This document shows, in pieces, positions 14,964-24,000 of a DNA stretch of 27,299 bases (within the stretch, counting starts at the first letter, position 1; every line of letters starts with the position of its first letter). The stretch spans positions 1 through 27,299 of the forward strand of contig NZ_JAXHMV010000015.1 of NCBI RefSeq assembly GCF_034521165.1, written 5' to 3'. The stretch comes from Thiohalophilus sp. (GTDB lineage Bacteria > Pseudomonadota > Gammaproteobacteria > UBA6429 > Thiohalophilaceae). The translations under genes were made by a program, and so were the position numbers. Below the pieces are notes generated by a model. It worked only from the letters and a program-made list of their open reading frames with translations, made no database searches and was not told the origin of the DNA.

Positions 14964-16121
14964 ATGAGTGAATACCTTCCGGGGCTGGCCGGCGTTCCTG
15001 CCACCAAATCCAATATTTCGGATATCGACGGCGAGAAAGGCATTCTCTCCTATCGCGGTTATCCCATCGAGGAACTGGCCGAACACAGTACCTTCGAGGA
15101 GACCACCCTGTTGTTGCTCGACGGGCGCCTGCCGACCCGCTCGGAGCTGCAGACCTTCAGCGACCAGCTCAAGGACAACCGCCGGATCAAGTTCCATACC
15201 CGCGGCATGATGAAAAATTTTCCCAACACCGGTCATCCGATGGAGATGTTGCAAACCGTGGTGGCCAGTCTGGGGATGTTCTATCCGGGGAATGACTGTT
15301 TAACCGGCGGCGATGCCTGCGAGGACGTCAATTACATCCACAACATGTCGATCAAGATCATCGCCCGCATGGCGCCGATCGTCGCCATGTGGCAGCACAT
15401 TCGCGAGGGTTACGATCCGGTCGAATCGCGCGACGATCTGAGTCACGCGGAAAACTTTCTGTGGATGCTGACCGGCAAGGAGCCGGAACCCCTGCTGGCG
15501 CGGATCATGGACGTTTGCCTGATACTGCACGCCGAACACACGATCAATGCTTCCACCTTCGCGGTGCTGGTGAACGCCTCGACACTCTCCAGTCCCTACA
15601 GCGTGGTCGCTTCGGCGATCGGGGCCTTGTCCGGCCCGCTGCACGGCGGTGCCAATCAGCGGGTGCTGGAAATGCTGGAAGATATTGGCTCCCCCGAGAA
15701 CGCCGAGGAATACGTGGACAAGCGGCTGGCCAACAAGGAAGTGATCTGGGGCATGGGCCATCGCGAATACAAGACCAAGGATCCGCGTGCCATCATCCTG
15801 CAAAAGCTGATCGACCAGTATATGGAGACCAAGGCAGGCAATGTCAGCCCGCTGTTCGATATCGCCAAGGCGGTGGAGCAGATCTGCGAGGATCGCCTGG
15901 CCCACAAGGGCGTCTATGCCAACGTCGATTTCTACAGCGGGATCCTCTATTCGGAGATGGGCATCCCCGCCGATCAGTTCACCGCCATCTTCGCCATGGC
16001 CCGCTCCGCCGGCTGGCTGGCGCACTGGCGCGAACAACTGGCTGACAACCGGATCTTCCGTCCCACCCAGGTCTATACCGGCGAGCCGGTCCGCAAATAT
16101 GTCCCGATCGAAAAGCGCTGA
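14964..16121 (+). CDS. Citrate synthase
   Basis: 385 residues from the ATG at 14964, which has AGGGGAG eight bases upstream; a longer frame would begin in the erpA terminator. It condenses acetyl-CoA with oxaloacetate in the TCA cycle. The catalytic set is visible: His in LHAEHTINAST, His in GPLHGGANQ, and Asp in NVDFYSG, plus GHREYKTKDPR for substrate binding. Length and sequence are of the short type I form (Bacillus CitZ-like), not the longer NADH-regulated GltA of enterics; a 2-methylcitrate synthase role cannot be excluded, although no prp genes are near. The gene has terminators on both sides and interrupts the usual erpA-anmK neighbourhood. Confidence 0.93.
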   Translation: MSEYLPGLAGVPATKSNISDIDGEKGILSYRGYPIEELAEHSTFEETTLLLLDGRLPTRSELQTFSDQLKDNRRIKFHTRGMMKNFPNTGHPMEMLQTVVASLGMFYPGNDCLTGGDACEDVNYIHNMSIKIIARMAPIVAMWQHIREGYDPVESRDDLSHAENFLWMLTGKEPEPLLARIMDVCLILHAEHTINASTFAVLVNASTLSSPYSVVASAIGALSGPLHGGANQRVLEMLEDIGSPENAEEYVDKRLANKEVIWGMGHREYKTKDPRAIILQKLIDQYMETKAGNVSPLFDIAKAVEQICEDRLAHKGVYANVDFYSGILYSEMGIPADQFTAIFAMARSAGWLAHWREQLADNRIFRPTQVYTGEPVRKYVPIEKR

Positions 16122-16141
16122 CGCAACGCGTCAGCGCTTTT
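16111..16141 (+). terminator. Terminator overlapping the citrate synthase stop
   Basis: A 14-bp perfect stem (16111-16124 with 16128-16141) with a 3-nt loop, the right side ending in four Ts. The stop codon (16119-16121) lies in the left arm. The A-run on the left side makes it potentially bidirectional. Confidence 0.8.
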
Positions 16142-16156
16142 CTCAGTGCCGAGGTA

Positions 16157-16330
16157 CGAGGGACGAGTAACGAGGAAACCCGGAACTTTTTCATTCCTGT
16201 TCCCGATGGCAGGTGTTTTAGCTGTTAAGTTATCCCCGAGATGAGGCCATGAAGGATTTTATTTTCAAGCCTTCGTGTCTTGGTGTCTTCGTGGTGAAGC
16301 TTTTCCTCGTCCCTCGTTACTCGTCCCTCG
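16157..16330. repeat. Inverted-repeat element C with 7-8-nt periodic motifs
   Basis: A 19-bp sequence, CGAGGGACGAGTAACGAGG (16157-16175), recurs perfectly inverted at 16312-16330. The arms are loose tandems of ACGAGGG/ACGAGTA. Inside, 16271-16294 holds three 8-nt units (CTTCGTGT, CTTGGTGT, CTTCGTGG), a different periodic motif. The right arm enters the anmK gene: its stop codon (16317-16319) and last residues PRDE are encoded by the arm. A fragment of the same arm type is at 20841-20870. No ORF or transposase is inside. Confidence 0.75.
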
Positions 16331-17441
16331 GCCCTTTCCCCGGATAGATACCCCCCAATACCACCGGATGTGATGCGCCCGTGACCGAAGGCAGGTTGCC
16401 GGGCGCACCGACCAGGGTTTGTTTCGCCAGCCAGGCGAAGGCGGCGGCTTCGACCCAGTCGGGATCGAGGCCGGCTTCGGCGGTACTGGTGACCCGGGCC
16501 GGGGTGAGCAATTCTTCCAGGCGTTGATACAGCTGGCGGTTGTGGACGCCGCCGCCGCAGATCAGGACCTCGTCCACGGATTCCATCGTCGCCTGTAACG
16601 CCTCGGCAATGGTGCGCGCGGTCAGTTCGCACAGTGTCGCCTGCGTATCGCGGGGCGCCAGATCAGAAAAAGCGGCCAGGCGCGGTTGTAGCCAGTCCAG
16701 GTTGAAGTATTCGCGACCGGTGCTTTTGGGGGGCGGACGCTCGAAATAGGTGTCGTGCAGCAGTCGCTCCAGCAGGCCGGGATGCACATGGCCGCTGGCC
16801 GCCCATTCGCCATCCCGATCGTAACGCTGGTCGAGGTGTTGTCCGATCCAGGCATCCATCAGCCCGTTACCGGGTCCGGTATCGAAACCGATGACCGGCC
16901 GGGTGGGCTCTGCCGGCAACAGGGTCAGGTTGGCGATACCGCCGATATTCAAAATGGCCCGGTTCATATTCGTCTGGCGAAACACGGCGGCGTGAAAGGC
17001 CGGAACCAGCGGGGCACCCTGACCGCCGGCGGCCATATCACGGCGACGCAGATCGGCGACCGTGGTGATGCCGGTCTGCTCGGCAATGATGTTGGGATCA
17101 CCGATTTGCCAGGTGGTGGGGGCAGGGCCACCCGGGTAGTGGCGCAGAGTCTGGCCGTGGCTGCCGATCGCAGCTACCTGATCGGGCCGCAGGGCGGCCT
17201 GGTCGAGCAGCCTCAAGGCGGCGGCGGCAAATACTCGGCCCAGTTCCACATCCAGATGCATGGCGATGGCCAGTTCATTCTGGCCGGGGGTCTGCAATTG
17301 ATAGAGCTGCTGGCGAATGGGATCCGACAGCGGGTGACTGTGGTGGGCAAGGAGCCGGGGCTGTTCGTCAAAGGCCAGCAAGGCGGCGTCGATACCGTCC
17401 ATGCTGGTTCCCGAGATCAGACCAAGGTAATAGGTTGTCAT
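16317..17441 (-). CDS. anmK: Anhydro-N-acetylmuramic acid kinase AnmK
   Basis: 374 residues. AnmK hydrolyses and phosphorylates 1,6-anhydro-MurNAc to MurNAc-6-phosphate in peptidoglycan recycling. Motifs: GTSMDGIDAAL (residues 10-20, ATP), SHGQTLRH, NIGGIANLT, GFDTGPGNGLMDAW with the catalytic aspartate, and CGGGVHNRQL. The normal end is LGGIYPG; here it runs on for six residues KGPRDE, of which PRDE and the stop come from repeat element C. The ATG lacks a good ribosome site. It runs with the STAS and M23 genes, 86 bp after the STAS gene. Confidence 0.95.
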   Translation of the reverse strand: MTTYYLGLISGTSMDGIDAALLAFDEQPRLLAHHSHPLSDPIRQQLYQLQTPGQNELAIAMHLDVELGRVFAAAALRLLDQAALRPDQVAAIGSHGQTLRHYPGGPAPTTWQIGDPNIIAEQTGITTVADLRRRDMAAGGQGAPLVPAFHAAVFRQTNMNRAILNIGGIANLTLLPAEPTRPVIGFDTGPGNGLMDAWIGQHLDQRYDRDGEWAASGHVHPGLLERLLHDTYFERPPPKSTGREYFNLDWLQPRLAAFSDLAPRDTQATLCELTARTIAEALQATMESVDEVLICGGGVHNRQLYQRLEELLTPARVTSTAEAGLDPDWVEAAAFAWLAKQTLVGAPGNLPSVTGASHPVVLGGIYPGKGPRDE

Positions 17442-17527
17442 GCGTGCATGCTATGCAAAACGGCGGTGGCCGGCAAATCCTGAATCGGCGCCACCAGAAA
17501 AGGCCGGCGATCGTCGGGAGGGGGCTG

Positions 17528-17863
17528 TCAGGTGGCGTGCTGGCGCTTCTTTGTGGTGGCTGAGATCTCGAATTCCGTATCCAGTTGCACAATCTCAAAG
17601 GCGCGCAAGATGGTGTCACTGACGTTGATCAGACGGATCTGACGCTGGTTGTCCCGGGCGTGTTTTTTCAGCAGCAACATCATGCCCAGTGCCGAGCTGT
17701 CAATATAACGGGTGTTCTGGAGATCGACCGTGATGAGCTCGGTGGCCGGGTCACAGTCGGTATAGGCCTGGCGAAATTCGCGATAGAGTCGATAGACCAG
17801 CTTGTCGCCAATGCGGATGAGGCATTCCTTGCCGTTATTGACGTGCTCGCTGGATACCGACAT
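17528..17863 (-). CDS. STAS-domain protein (anti-sigma antagonist type)
   Basis: 111 residues from the ATG at 17863, chosen because GGAGG lies five bases upstream; the frame continues to 17902 but without such a site. It is a single STAS domain with LVYRLYREFRQAY (helix 1), ITVDLQNTRYIDSSALGMMLLL and RLINVSDTILRAFEIVQL. The serine pair in DSSALGM is the site phosphorylated by the cognate anti-sigma kinase in SpoIIAA-like proteins. No partner kinase or PP2C phosphatase is nearby. It lies between anmK and the M23 peptidase, where I recall no STAS gene in Pseudomonas. Confidence 0.85.
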   Translation of the reverse strand: MSVSSEHVNNGKECLIRIGDKLVYRLYREFRQAYTDCDPATELITVDLQNTRYIDSSALGMMLLLKKHARDNQRQIRLINVSDTILRAFEIVQLDTEFEISATTKKRQHAT

Positions 17864-17976
17864 GACGCCTCCGGGCGGTTCAGTTACCACACAATTTGCC
17901 ATTCAATTGTGCGGTAATAACCATTCGAACGTCAAGGTTAAACATGAATTCAGTCTAAACCGGGGTCGACAAGGCA

Positions 17977-19446
17977 CTATTGATTCAGCGCCAGCATGGC
18001 CGGTCGGGCGGCGTCCAGCTGGGCCAGGCGTCGCTGGGCCACCTGTTTGAATTCCATCTTATAGGCGGGTTTGATCGGTTCGGCTTCGGGCAGCTTGACG
18101 GTGAGCGGATCCCGGTGCGTCCCGTTAACCCGAAATTCATAGTGCAGATGTGCGCCGGTGACACGCCCGGAGCGGCCGACAAAGCCGATGATCTGGCCCT
18201 GTTTGACCCGGCTGCCCACCCGCAGTCCGCCCTTGAACCCGGACATATGGGCATACAGCGTGCTGTAGCGGCCGCCATGTTGCAGGATGATGACCCGGCC
18301 GTAACCGCCTTTCCAGCCGCGATACACGATTTTCCCGTCGCCGGCAGCCTGGATCGGCGTGCCGGTGCGCGCGGCATAATCGACGCCCTTGTGCATGCGC
18401 ATCCGGTTGAGTACCGGATGATGGCGTTTGCCAAAGCGCGAGCTGATGCGGCGAAAATCGACCGGTGTGCGCAGGAAGGCCTTGCGCATGGAATAGCCCT
18501 CGGGCGAATAGTAATCGCTGCGACCTTCTTTATCGGTGTAGCGAATGGCGTGTACCTGGCGACCCTGGTTGACGAATTCGGCGGCAATGATCGGGCCGTC
18601 CTGGACTTTTTCGCCGTCGAGATACTGTTCTTCATAAATCAGGGTGAAGTGATCGCCGCGGCGGATATCGAGGACAAAATCGATATCCCAGCCGAAGATG
18701 GCGGTCATTTGCATGATCAGCCCATCATCCAGGCCGGCGGCCTTGCCCGCTTCATAGAGGGAGGTTTTGATGACGCCGCTGCTCTGGGTCAGGCGTCGAT
18801 CGAGTTCATGTTCGATTATCCGCGCGGCAAACTGGTCATCGGCCTGCCGGGAAACCTGCAGTGATTTGAGCCGCGAGATATCAAAGACCATCTGCTGGAC
18901 CCGCTGCTGTTCATCCAGCTTGAAGCGGACGATGTCGCCGGGATGCAGGGCATTGAGATTGCGGGTAGTGCGTCCCAGTTGCATGATCTGGTGCAGCTCC
19001 CGGGCCGGAATGCTGTGTCGTTTGAAAATGGCGGCCAGGCTGTCCCCGCGACGAACAGTAATGGTCAGCCAGCTCTCATCGGGGAGAGCGATGGCCGGTT
19101 GTTTCTGAACTTGTTGTTTCCTGGATTGAACTGGGGATTGATTGGATGCCAGCGGATTATGATCAAAACTGGTCGGGGTGGCCGACGCGCTCTCCTCGGC
19201 GCCGGGCAGAGCGAGTTCCAGTGGGATGGTGATCTGCGCGGCGGGCAGGGCCCGGGTCAGCGTATTATCCGGCGCATCATTGCGCGAGGCGGCCACGTCC
19301 GTGGAGAGAAAAGCCAGCAGGGTGCCGACGGTGGTCAGTACAACCAGCACGACGATCGTGTGCAAATGCGACCAGCGGGGCGTCCGGCGGCGCAGGGGCT
19401 GCCCGAGGGACTTGTAATCTTTTGTTAAGAATGTGTTGTAATCCAC
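17977..19446 (-). CDS. M23 family peptidoglycan endopeptidase, MepM-like
   Basis: 489 residues with a GTG start. A basic N-terminus is followed by one TM helix (about 29-48), a low-complexity linker, a LysM/OapA-like domain (about 127-190, TVRRGDSLAAIF and LHPGDIVRF), a mixed middle domain, and the M23 domain (about 335-445). The zinc ligands are H352 and D356 (MHKGVD) and H435 (HLHYEF), with H400 (YAH) as the catalytic histidine, so it should be active. The family cuts D,D-crosslinks in peptidoglycan for growth. The start is uncertain because no good ribosome site is visible. Bactofilin at 13946-14353 is a plausible partner. Confidence 0.9.
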   Translation of the reverse strand: MDYNTFLTKDYKSLGQPLRRRTPRWSHLHTIVVLVVLTTVGTLLAFLSTDVAASRNDAPDNTLTRALPAAQITIPLELALPGAEESASATPTSFDHNPLASNQSPVQSRKQQVQKQPAIALPDESWLTITVRRGDSLAAIFKRHSIPARELHQIMQLGRTTRNLNALHPGDIVRFKLDEQQRVQQMVFDISRLKSLQVSRQADDQFAARIIEHELDRRLTQSSGVIKTSLYEAGKAAGLDDGLIMQMTAIFGWDIDFVLDIRRGDHFTLIYEEQYLDGEKVQDGPIIAAEFVNQGRQVHAIRYTDKEGRSDYYSPEGYSMRKAFLRTPVDFRRISSRFGKRHHPVLNRMRMHKGVDYAARTGTPIQAAGDGKIVYRGWKGGYGRVIILQHGGRYSTLYAHMSGFKGGLRVGSRVKQGQIIGFVGRSGRVTGAHLHYEFRVNGTHRDPLTVKLPEAEPIKPAYKMEFKQVAQRRLAQLDAARPAMLALNQ

Positions 19447-19620
19447 GGAATTATCTTAAGTTTTTGTAGTTGTTTCTAACATAGCCTGATTCCCGGCCAG
19501 CGTCAATTAACCAGTCCACAGAATTTGAGTCACCGGCGCCGATGCCGCTCGGCAGAGATGAGGGCCATGGGGCAATATGGTAATCTACGCAGCCTTTTTC
19601 GCACAGGATAAAAGTGACCG

Positions 19621-20820
19621 ATGAGCTCGATCGACAAGATGCTGGAACAGATCAAACGTGGGGCCGATGAGATTTTGATCGAGTCGGAACTGATCGAGCG
19701 CCTCAAGAGCGGCCGTTCCCTGCGGATCAAGGCCGGTTTTGATCCCACCGCGCCGGATCTGCATCTGGGCCATACCGTGCTGATCAACAAACTGCGCCAG
19801 TTCCAGGATCTGGGACATGAGGTTCTGTTTCTGATCGGCGACTTCACCGGCATGATCGGCGATCCCACCGGCAAGAGCGCCACCCGGCCGCCGCTGAGCC
19901 GGGATGAGGTGATCGAAAACGCCCGTACCTATGAGCAGCAGATTTTCAAGATCCTCGATCCCGAAAAAACTCTGGTGATGTTCAACTCCAGCTGGATGGG
20001 GGAGATGAGCGTCGTGGACCTGATCCAGCTGGCCGCCAAACATACCGTCGCCCGGATGCTGGAGCGGGATGATTTTCACAAACGCTATAAAGACGGTCAG
20101 GCGATTGCCATTCACGAGTTTCTCTATCCGTTGATCCAGGGCTATGACTCGGTGGCGATGAAGGCGGATGTCGAGCTGGGCGGCACCGATCAGAAGTTCA
20201 ACCTGCTGGTCGGGCGACAGTTACAGGAGGCCTACGGCCAGCCGCCGCAGGTCGTGCTGACCATGCCGATTCTCGAGGGGCTGGATGGCGTACAGAAAAT
20301 GTCCAAGTCCCTGAACAACTATATAGGTATCAACGAACCGCCGGACGAGATGTTCGGCAAGATCATGTCGATCTCCGATGATCTGATGTGGCGTTATTTC
20401 GAATTACTCAGCTTCCGCCCGCTGGAGGAGATCGCGCAGTTCCGCCGGGAAATCGCCGAGGGCAAGAATCCCCGGGATATCAAGTTCCTGCTCGGCGAGG
20501 AGATCGTGGCCCGCTTTCATAATGCCGAAGCAGCCAGAAAAGCGCAGGAAAATTTCATCGCCCGTTTCCAGCAGGGCACCATGCCCGACGAGATACCGGA
20601 GAAAAGTTTGCAGTCGGCAGATGGCAGTATGCAGATAGCCTCCGTGCTCAAAGAAGCGGGACTGACCAAAAGTACTTCCGACGCACGACGCATGGTGGAA
20701 CAGGGCGCGGTTAAGATCGATGGTGAACGTGTCAGTGATCCGGCTTTGGCGCTATCCAGCGGCACAAGTCAGGTGATTCAGGTCGGCAAACGCAGGTTCG
20801 CCCGGGTCACCATTACCTGA
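19621..20820 (+). CDS. tyrS: Tyrosyl-tRNA synthetase, TyrZ type
   Basis: 399 residues. It charges tRNA-Tyr. Class I motifs are H48-L-G-H51 (DLHLGHT) and K226-M-S-K-S230; the C-terminal S4 RNA-binding domain is at about 335-399. The KMSKS form and the DLHLGHTVLINKL start place it in the TyrZ subgroup rather than the E. coli TyrS subgroup with KFGKT. It is divergent from the M23 peptidase. In P. aeruginosa the equivalent tyrZ directly precedes an rRNA operon, as is nearly the case here. Confidence 0.95.
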   Translation: MSSIDKMLEQIKRGADEILIESELIERLKSGRSLRIKAGFDPTAPDLHLGHTVLINKLRQFQDLGHEVLFLIGDFTGMIGDPTGKSATRPPLSRDEVIENARTYEQQIFKILDPEKTLVMFNSSWMGEMSVVDLIQLAAKHTVARMLERDDFHKRYKDGQAIAIHEFLYPLIQGYDSVAMKADVELGGTDQKFNLLVGRQLQEAYGQPPQVVLTMPILEGLDGVQKMSKSLNNYIGINEPPDEMFGKIMSISDDLMWRYFELLSFRPLEEIAQFRREIAEGKNPRDIKFLLGEEIVARFHNAEAARKAQENFIARFQQGTMPDEIPEKSLQSADGSMQIASVLKEAGLTKSTSDARRMVEQGAVKIDGERVSDPALALSSGTSQVIQVGKRRFARVTIT

Positions 20821-20839
20821 GGGGTGGCCGGCGTTTTTT
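20805..20839 (+). terminator. Possible terminator at the end of tyrS
   Basis: GGTCACC (20805-20811) can pair with GGTGGCC (20823-20829) across an 11-nt loop; a run of six Ts is at 20834-20839, four bases beyond the stem. The stem overlaps the tyrS stop. It is weak because of the gap and the loop. Confidence 0.35.
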
Positions 20840-20840
20840 C

Positions 20841-20870
20841 CTCGTACCTCGTCACTCGCACCTCGTCCCT
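20841..20870. repeat. Fragment of the element C arm family
   Basis: Four 7-8-nt units of the CTCGTACCTCGTCACTCG kind, the complement of the ACGAGG repeats seen at 16157-16330, stand alone in the 279-bp gap before the sensor kinase. It is directly followed by a 15-bp palindrome, CCCTATAATATAGGG (20867-20881). No second arm is visible. Confidence 0.6.
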
Positions 20871-21099
20871 ATAATATAGGGACATCCCGCCTTTTCAGAT
20901 CATCATCCGTTGACCATACTGAGAGTCAGAGACTTCAGCTGTTTGTAAACCTGTCCGATAGTGGATGAAGACAGGGTGCAATCCTGCGTGGTGGCGGCCT
21001 GTCTGGCTGGGCGAAAATTGACGTGCTGCGACGACAGTTTTGTATCTTTTTTACTTGCACCGGTGACTTGCCATCGCGCGAGTCGACCCGAGGAATGCG

Positions 21100-24000
21100 A
21101 TGCGCCCGATATTTATCGCTTTGTGCTACTGGTGGCTGCTTTTCCCCCTGACCTTGTGGGGAACCGTCGTCCAGGCGCAGACCGTCCGGGTTGGCGTATT
21201 CGATAATCGACCTGTCGTGTTTCAGGATGAGAGCGGGCAAATTATCGGGCTTGCCATCGACGTTCTCCAGGACATTGCGCGTCAGCAGAACTGGCAGCTG
21301 AACTATCACTATGCTCCCTGGAATGAATTGCTCGATCAGCTGGAAGCCGGGCAGATCGACATTCTGGTCGGTATTGCCTACAGCGCCGAACGTGCAGAAC
21401 GATTTCATTTTACCTCGCAGACCCTGATGAACAACTGGGGCGTGGTGTATCAGGCCAGCGGCAATAATCTCAGTTCCCTGTCCGATCTGGTCGGACAACG
21501 GATTGCGCTGATGGAACAGAGCATACATAGCCGGCGTTTCGATGAACTGATGAACGGCTTCGGTTTCGACTATATCCCGATACCGGTGCCGCATTACGGC
21601 GATGTAATGAACGAGCTGGAACAGGGCCGGGCGGATGCGGGGATAATAAACCGGGTCTACAGCCTGCTTGATGAAAGCAGCTACCGCGTGAAACCGACCA
21701 GTATTCTGTTCAACCCGGTTCAGATCCGGTTTGCCGCCCCGGGACACGGTGACTCGCCGTATCTGCCGCTTATCGACGCCTATCTGGTCGAAGCGAAGAA
21801 ACAAAGCAACTCCCGCTATTACGAAAGCCTGCAAAAATGGCTGGAGAAGGGACAGAGCGAAGCGGCTGTGCCGAAGTGGCTGTGGCCTGCGGTCGGGGTT
21901 ATTGCCGCCATTTTGTTACTCAGCGGGTTGTATGGTTATCTGCTGCAAACCCAGGTCCGATCCCGTACTCGCGATCTGGAGGAGGCGGAAGCCCGTTTCC
22001 AGCAGCTGGCCGAAGCGGTCGATGCGGTATTCTGGATGACAACACCGGACTGGGAGCGGTTTCTGTATATCAGCCCGGGCTATAAAAAGATCTGGGGAGA
22101 CGATCCACAAATCCTGTACAACAATCCCGCTGCCTGGTTCGAGCGCATTCATCCTGAAGATCAGGGCTGGCTGCGGGAAATAATGCAACAAAAGCATCAT
22201 CAACTCGAGTCGGAATATACTTTTCCGGAATATCGCCTGATCGACAAGGCAGGAGAACTGCGCTGGATCTCTGCCCGGATTTATCCGGTTTTTGACCAGC
22301 AGGGGCGTTTGATTCGCATTGCCGGCATTGCCCAGGATGTAACGGAACAGCGTCAGACTTATCTGAAGCTGCAGGAAAATGAGAAGCTTTACAGGACCAG
22401 TATTGACCATGCTCCCGAAGCTATAACGATTCTTGATATCGATAGTGGGAAGTTCGTTGATGTCAATAAAAATGGCGAACGCCTGTTCTCACTGAAACGT
22501 GAACAACTGTTGCAATCCGGCCCCGCTGAACTCAGTCCGCCCTATCAGCCTGACGGACAGCTCTCGGAAAGGTTGGCCGGTCAATATATTTCACAGGCAC
22601 TGGCCGGTGAGACACCGGCGTTTGAGTGGGTGCACAGGGATTCGCGAGGGGATCTGCTCGATTGTGAAATCCGCCTGGTCCGATTGCCCACGGAAGACCG
22701 GAATCTGGTTCGCGGCAGTATCACCGATGTCACCGAGCGCAAGAAAATGCAGTCCCGGTTGCAGGAAAGCCGGGAAAGATTGCAGACGGTGGTTAACAGT
22801 GCCCCGGTGGTGCTGTTTGCGATGGATGCACAGGGCGTCTTTACCTTGTTGGAGGGACAGGCTCTCAGTGCGCTGGGACTTAAACCCGGTGAGGTCGTTG
22901 GCCAGTCGGCGTTTAACCTGTATCAGGATAATCCCGACATCATCGGGGATCTCCAGCGCACATTGGGGGGTGAAGTATTCCAGGTCGAAAGACGAGTTGG
23001 CGCTCTCTATTTCGAAATCCATTATTCGCCCACTTATAATGAACAGGGTGGGTTGAACGGCTCGATTGGTGTTGCGGTAAATATTACCGAACAGGTAAAA
23101 GCGCGTCAGGCGCTGGAACATCAGCAGAAAAAACTGGAACTGGCCCTGGAGACCGGCCAGGTCGGGATATGGGACTGGGATATGTGTGCCGGCACGATTG
23201 AATGGTCCTCCAGTCTTGAACATATGTATGGCCTTGAAACAGGCACCTTCAAAGGTCATTTCGAGGATTTCGCCAGGCAGGTATACCCGGGCGATCTCGA
23301 CAAGATAACCGCGGCTGTCGACACAGCGGTTAAAAACCGCAGGCCGTTTAAAATTGAAAACCGCATTGTTCGTGCCGATGGCGAGGTGCGCTGGGTCTAT
23401 AGCCAGGCCCGACTACGTTATGACGAGCAAAGCAATATCATCGGCATGCTGGGCATCACCACCGACCTGACCGAGGTCAAAAAAGCCGAGGAAGCCTTAC
23501 GTTCGAGTGAGGCCCAGCTGGCCGAGGCTCAACGTATTGCCCATTTGGGTAGCTGGGATCTGGATATGAACAGCTTGAAGGCAAACTGGTCTGATGAAGA
23601 GTATCGCTTGCTGGGGTATAGCGTTAATGAGGTCGAGGCATCATTGGCCAATTTTATGGCCTCTGTTTATATCGACGATGTGGATGTTGTCGAAGAGGCT
23701 ATACAACGGGCTGTGACCAACCCGGAAGGTATGTTCGAGGTAGAGCATCGGGTCAGTTATCGAGATGGAACAATACGCCATATGCTTGAGCAGGGACAGG
23801 TCAGTTTTGATGAACAGGGTAAACCCTTCAAGGCAATTGGTACCACGCTGGATATTACTGAACAAAAACAGACCGAGCAGGAACTGCTGCAACACAAGTT
23901 CCACCTCGAGGAGCTGGTGGAAGATCGCACCGGTGAATTGCAGCGTATCAACCAGGAGCTCGAGTCGTTCAGTTACTCCGTTTCGCATGATCTGCGCGCC

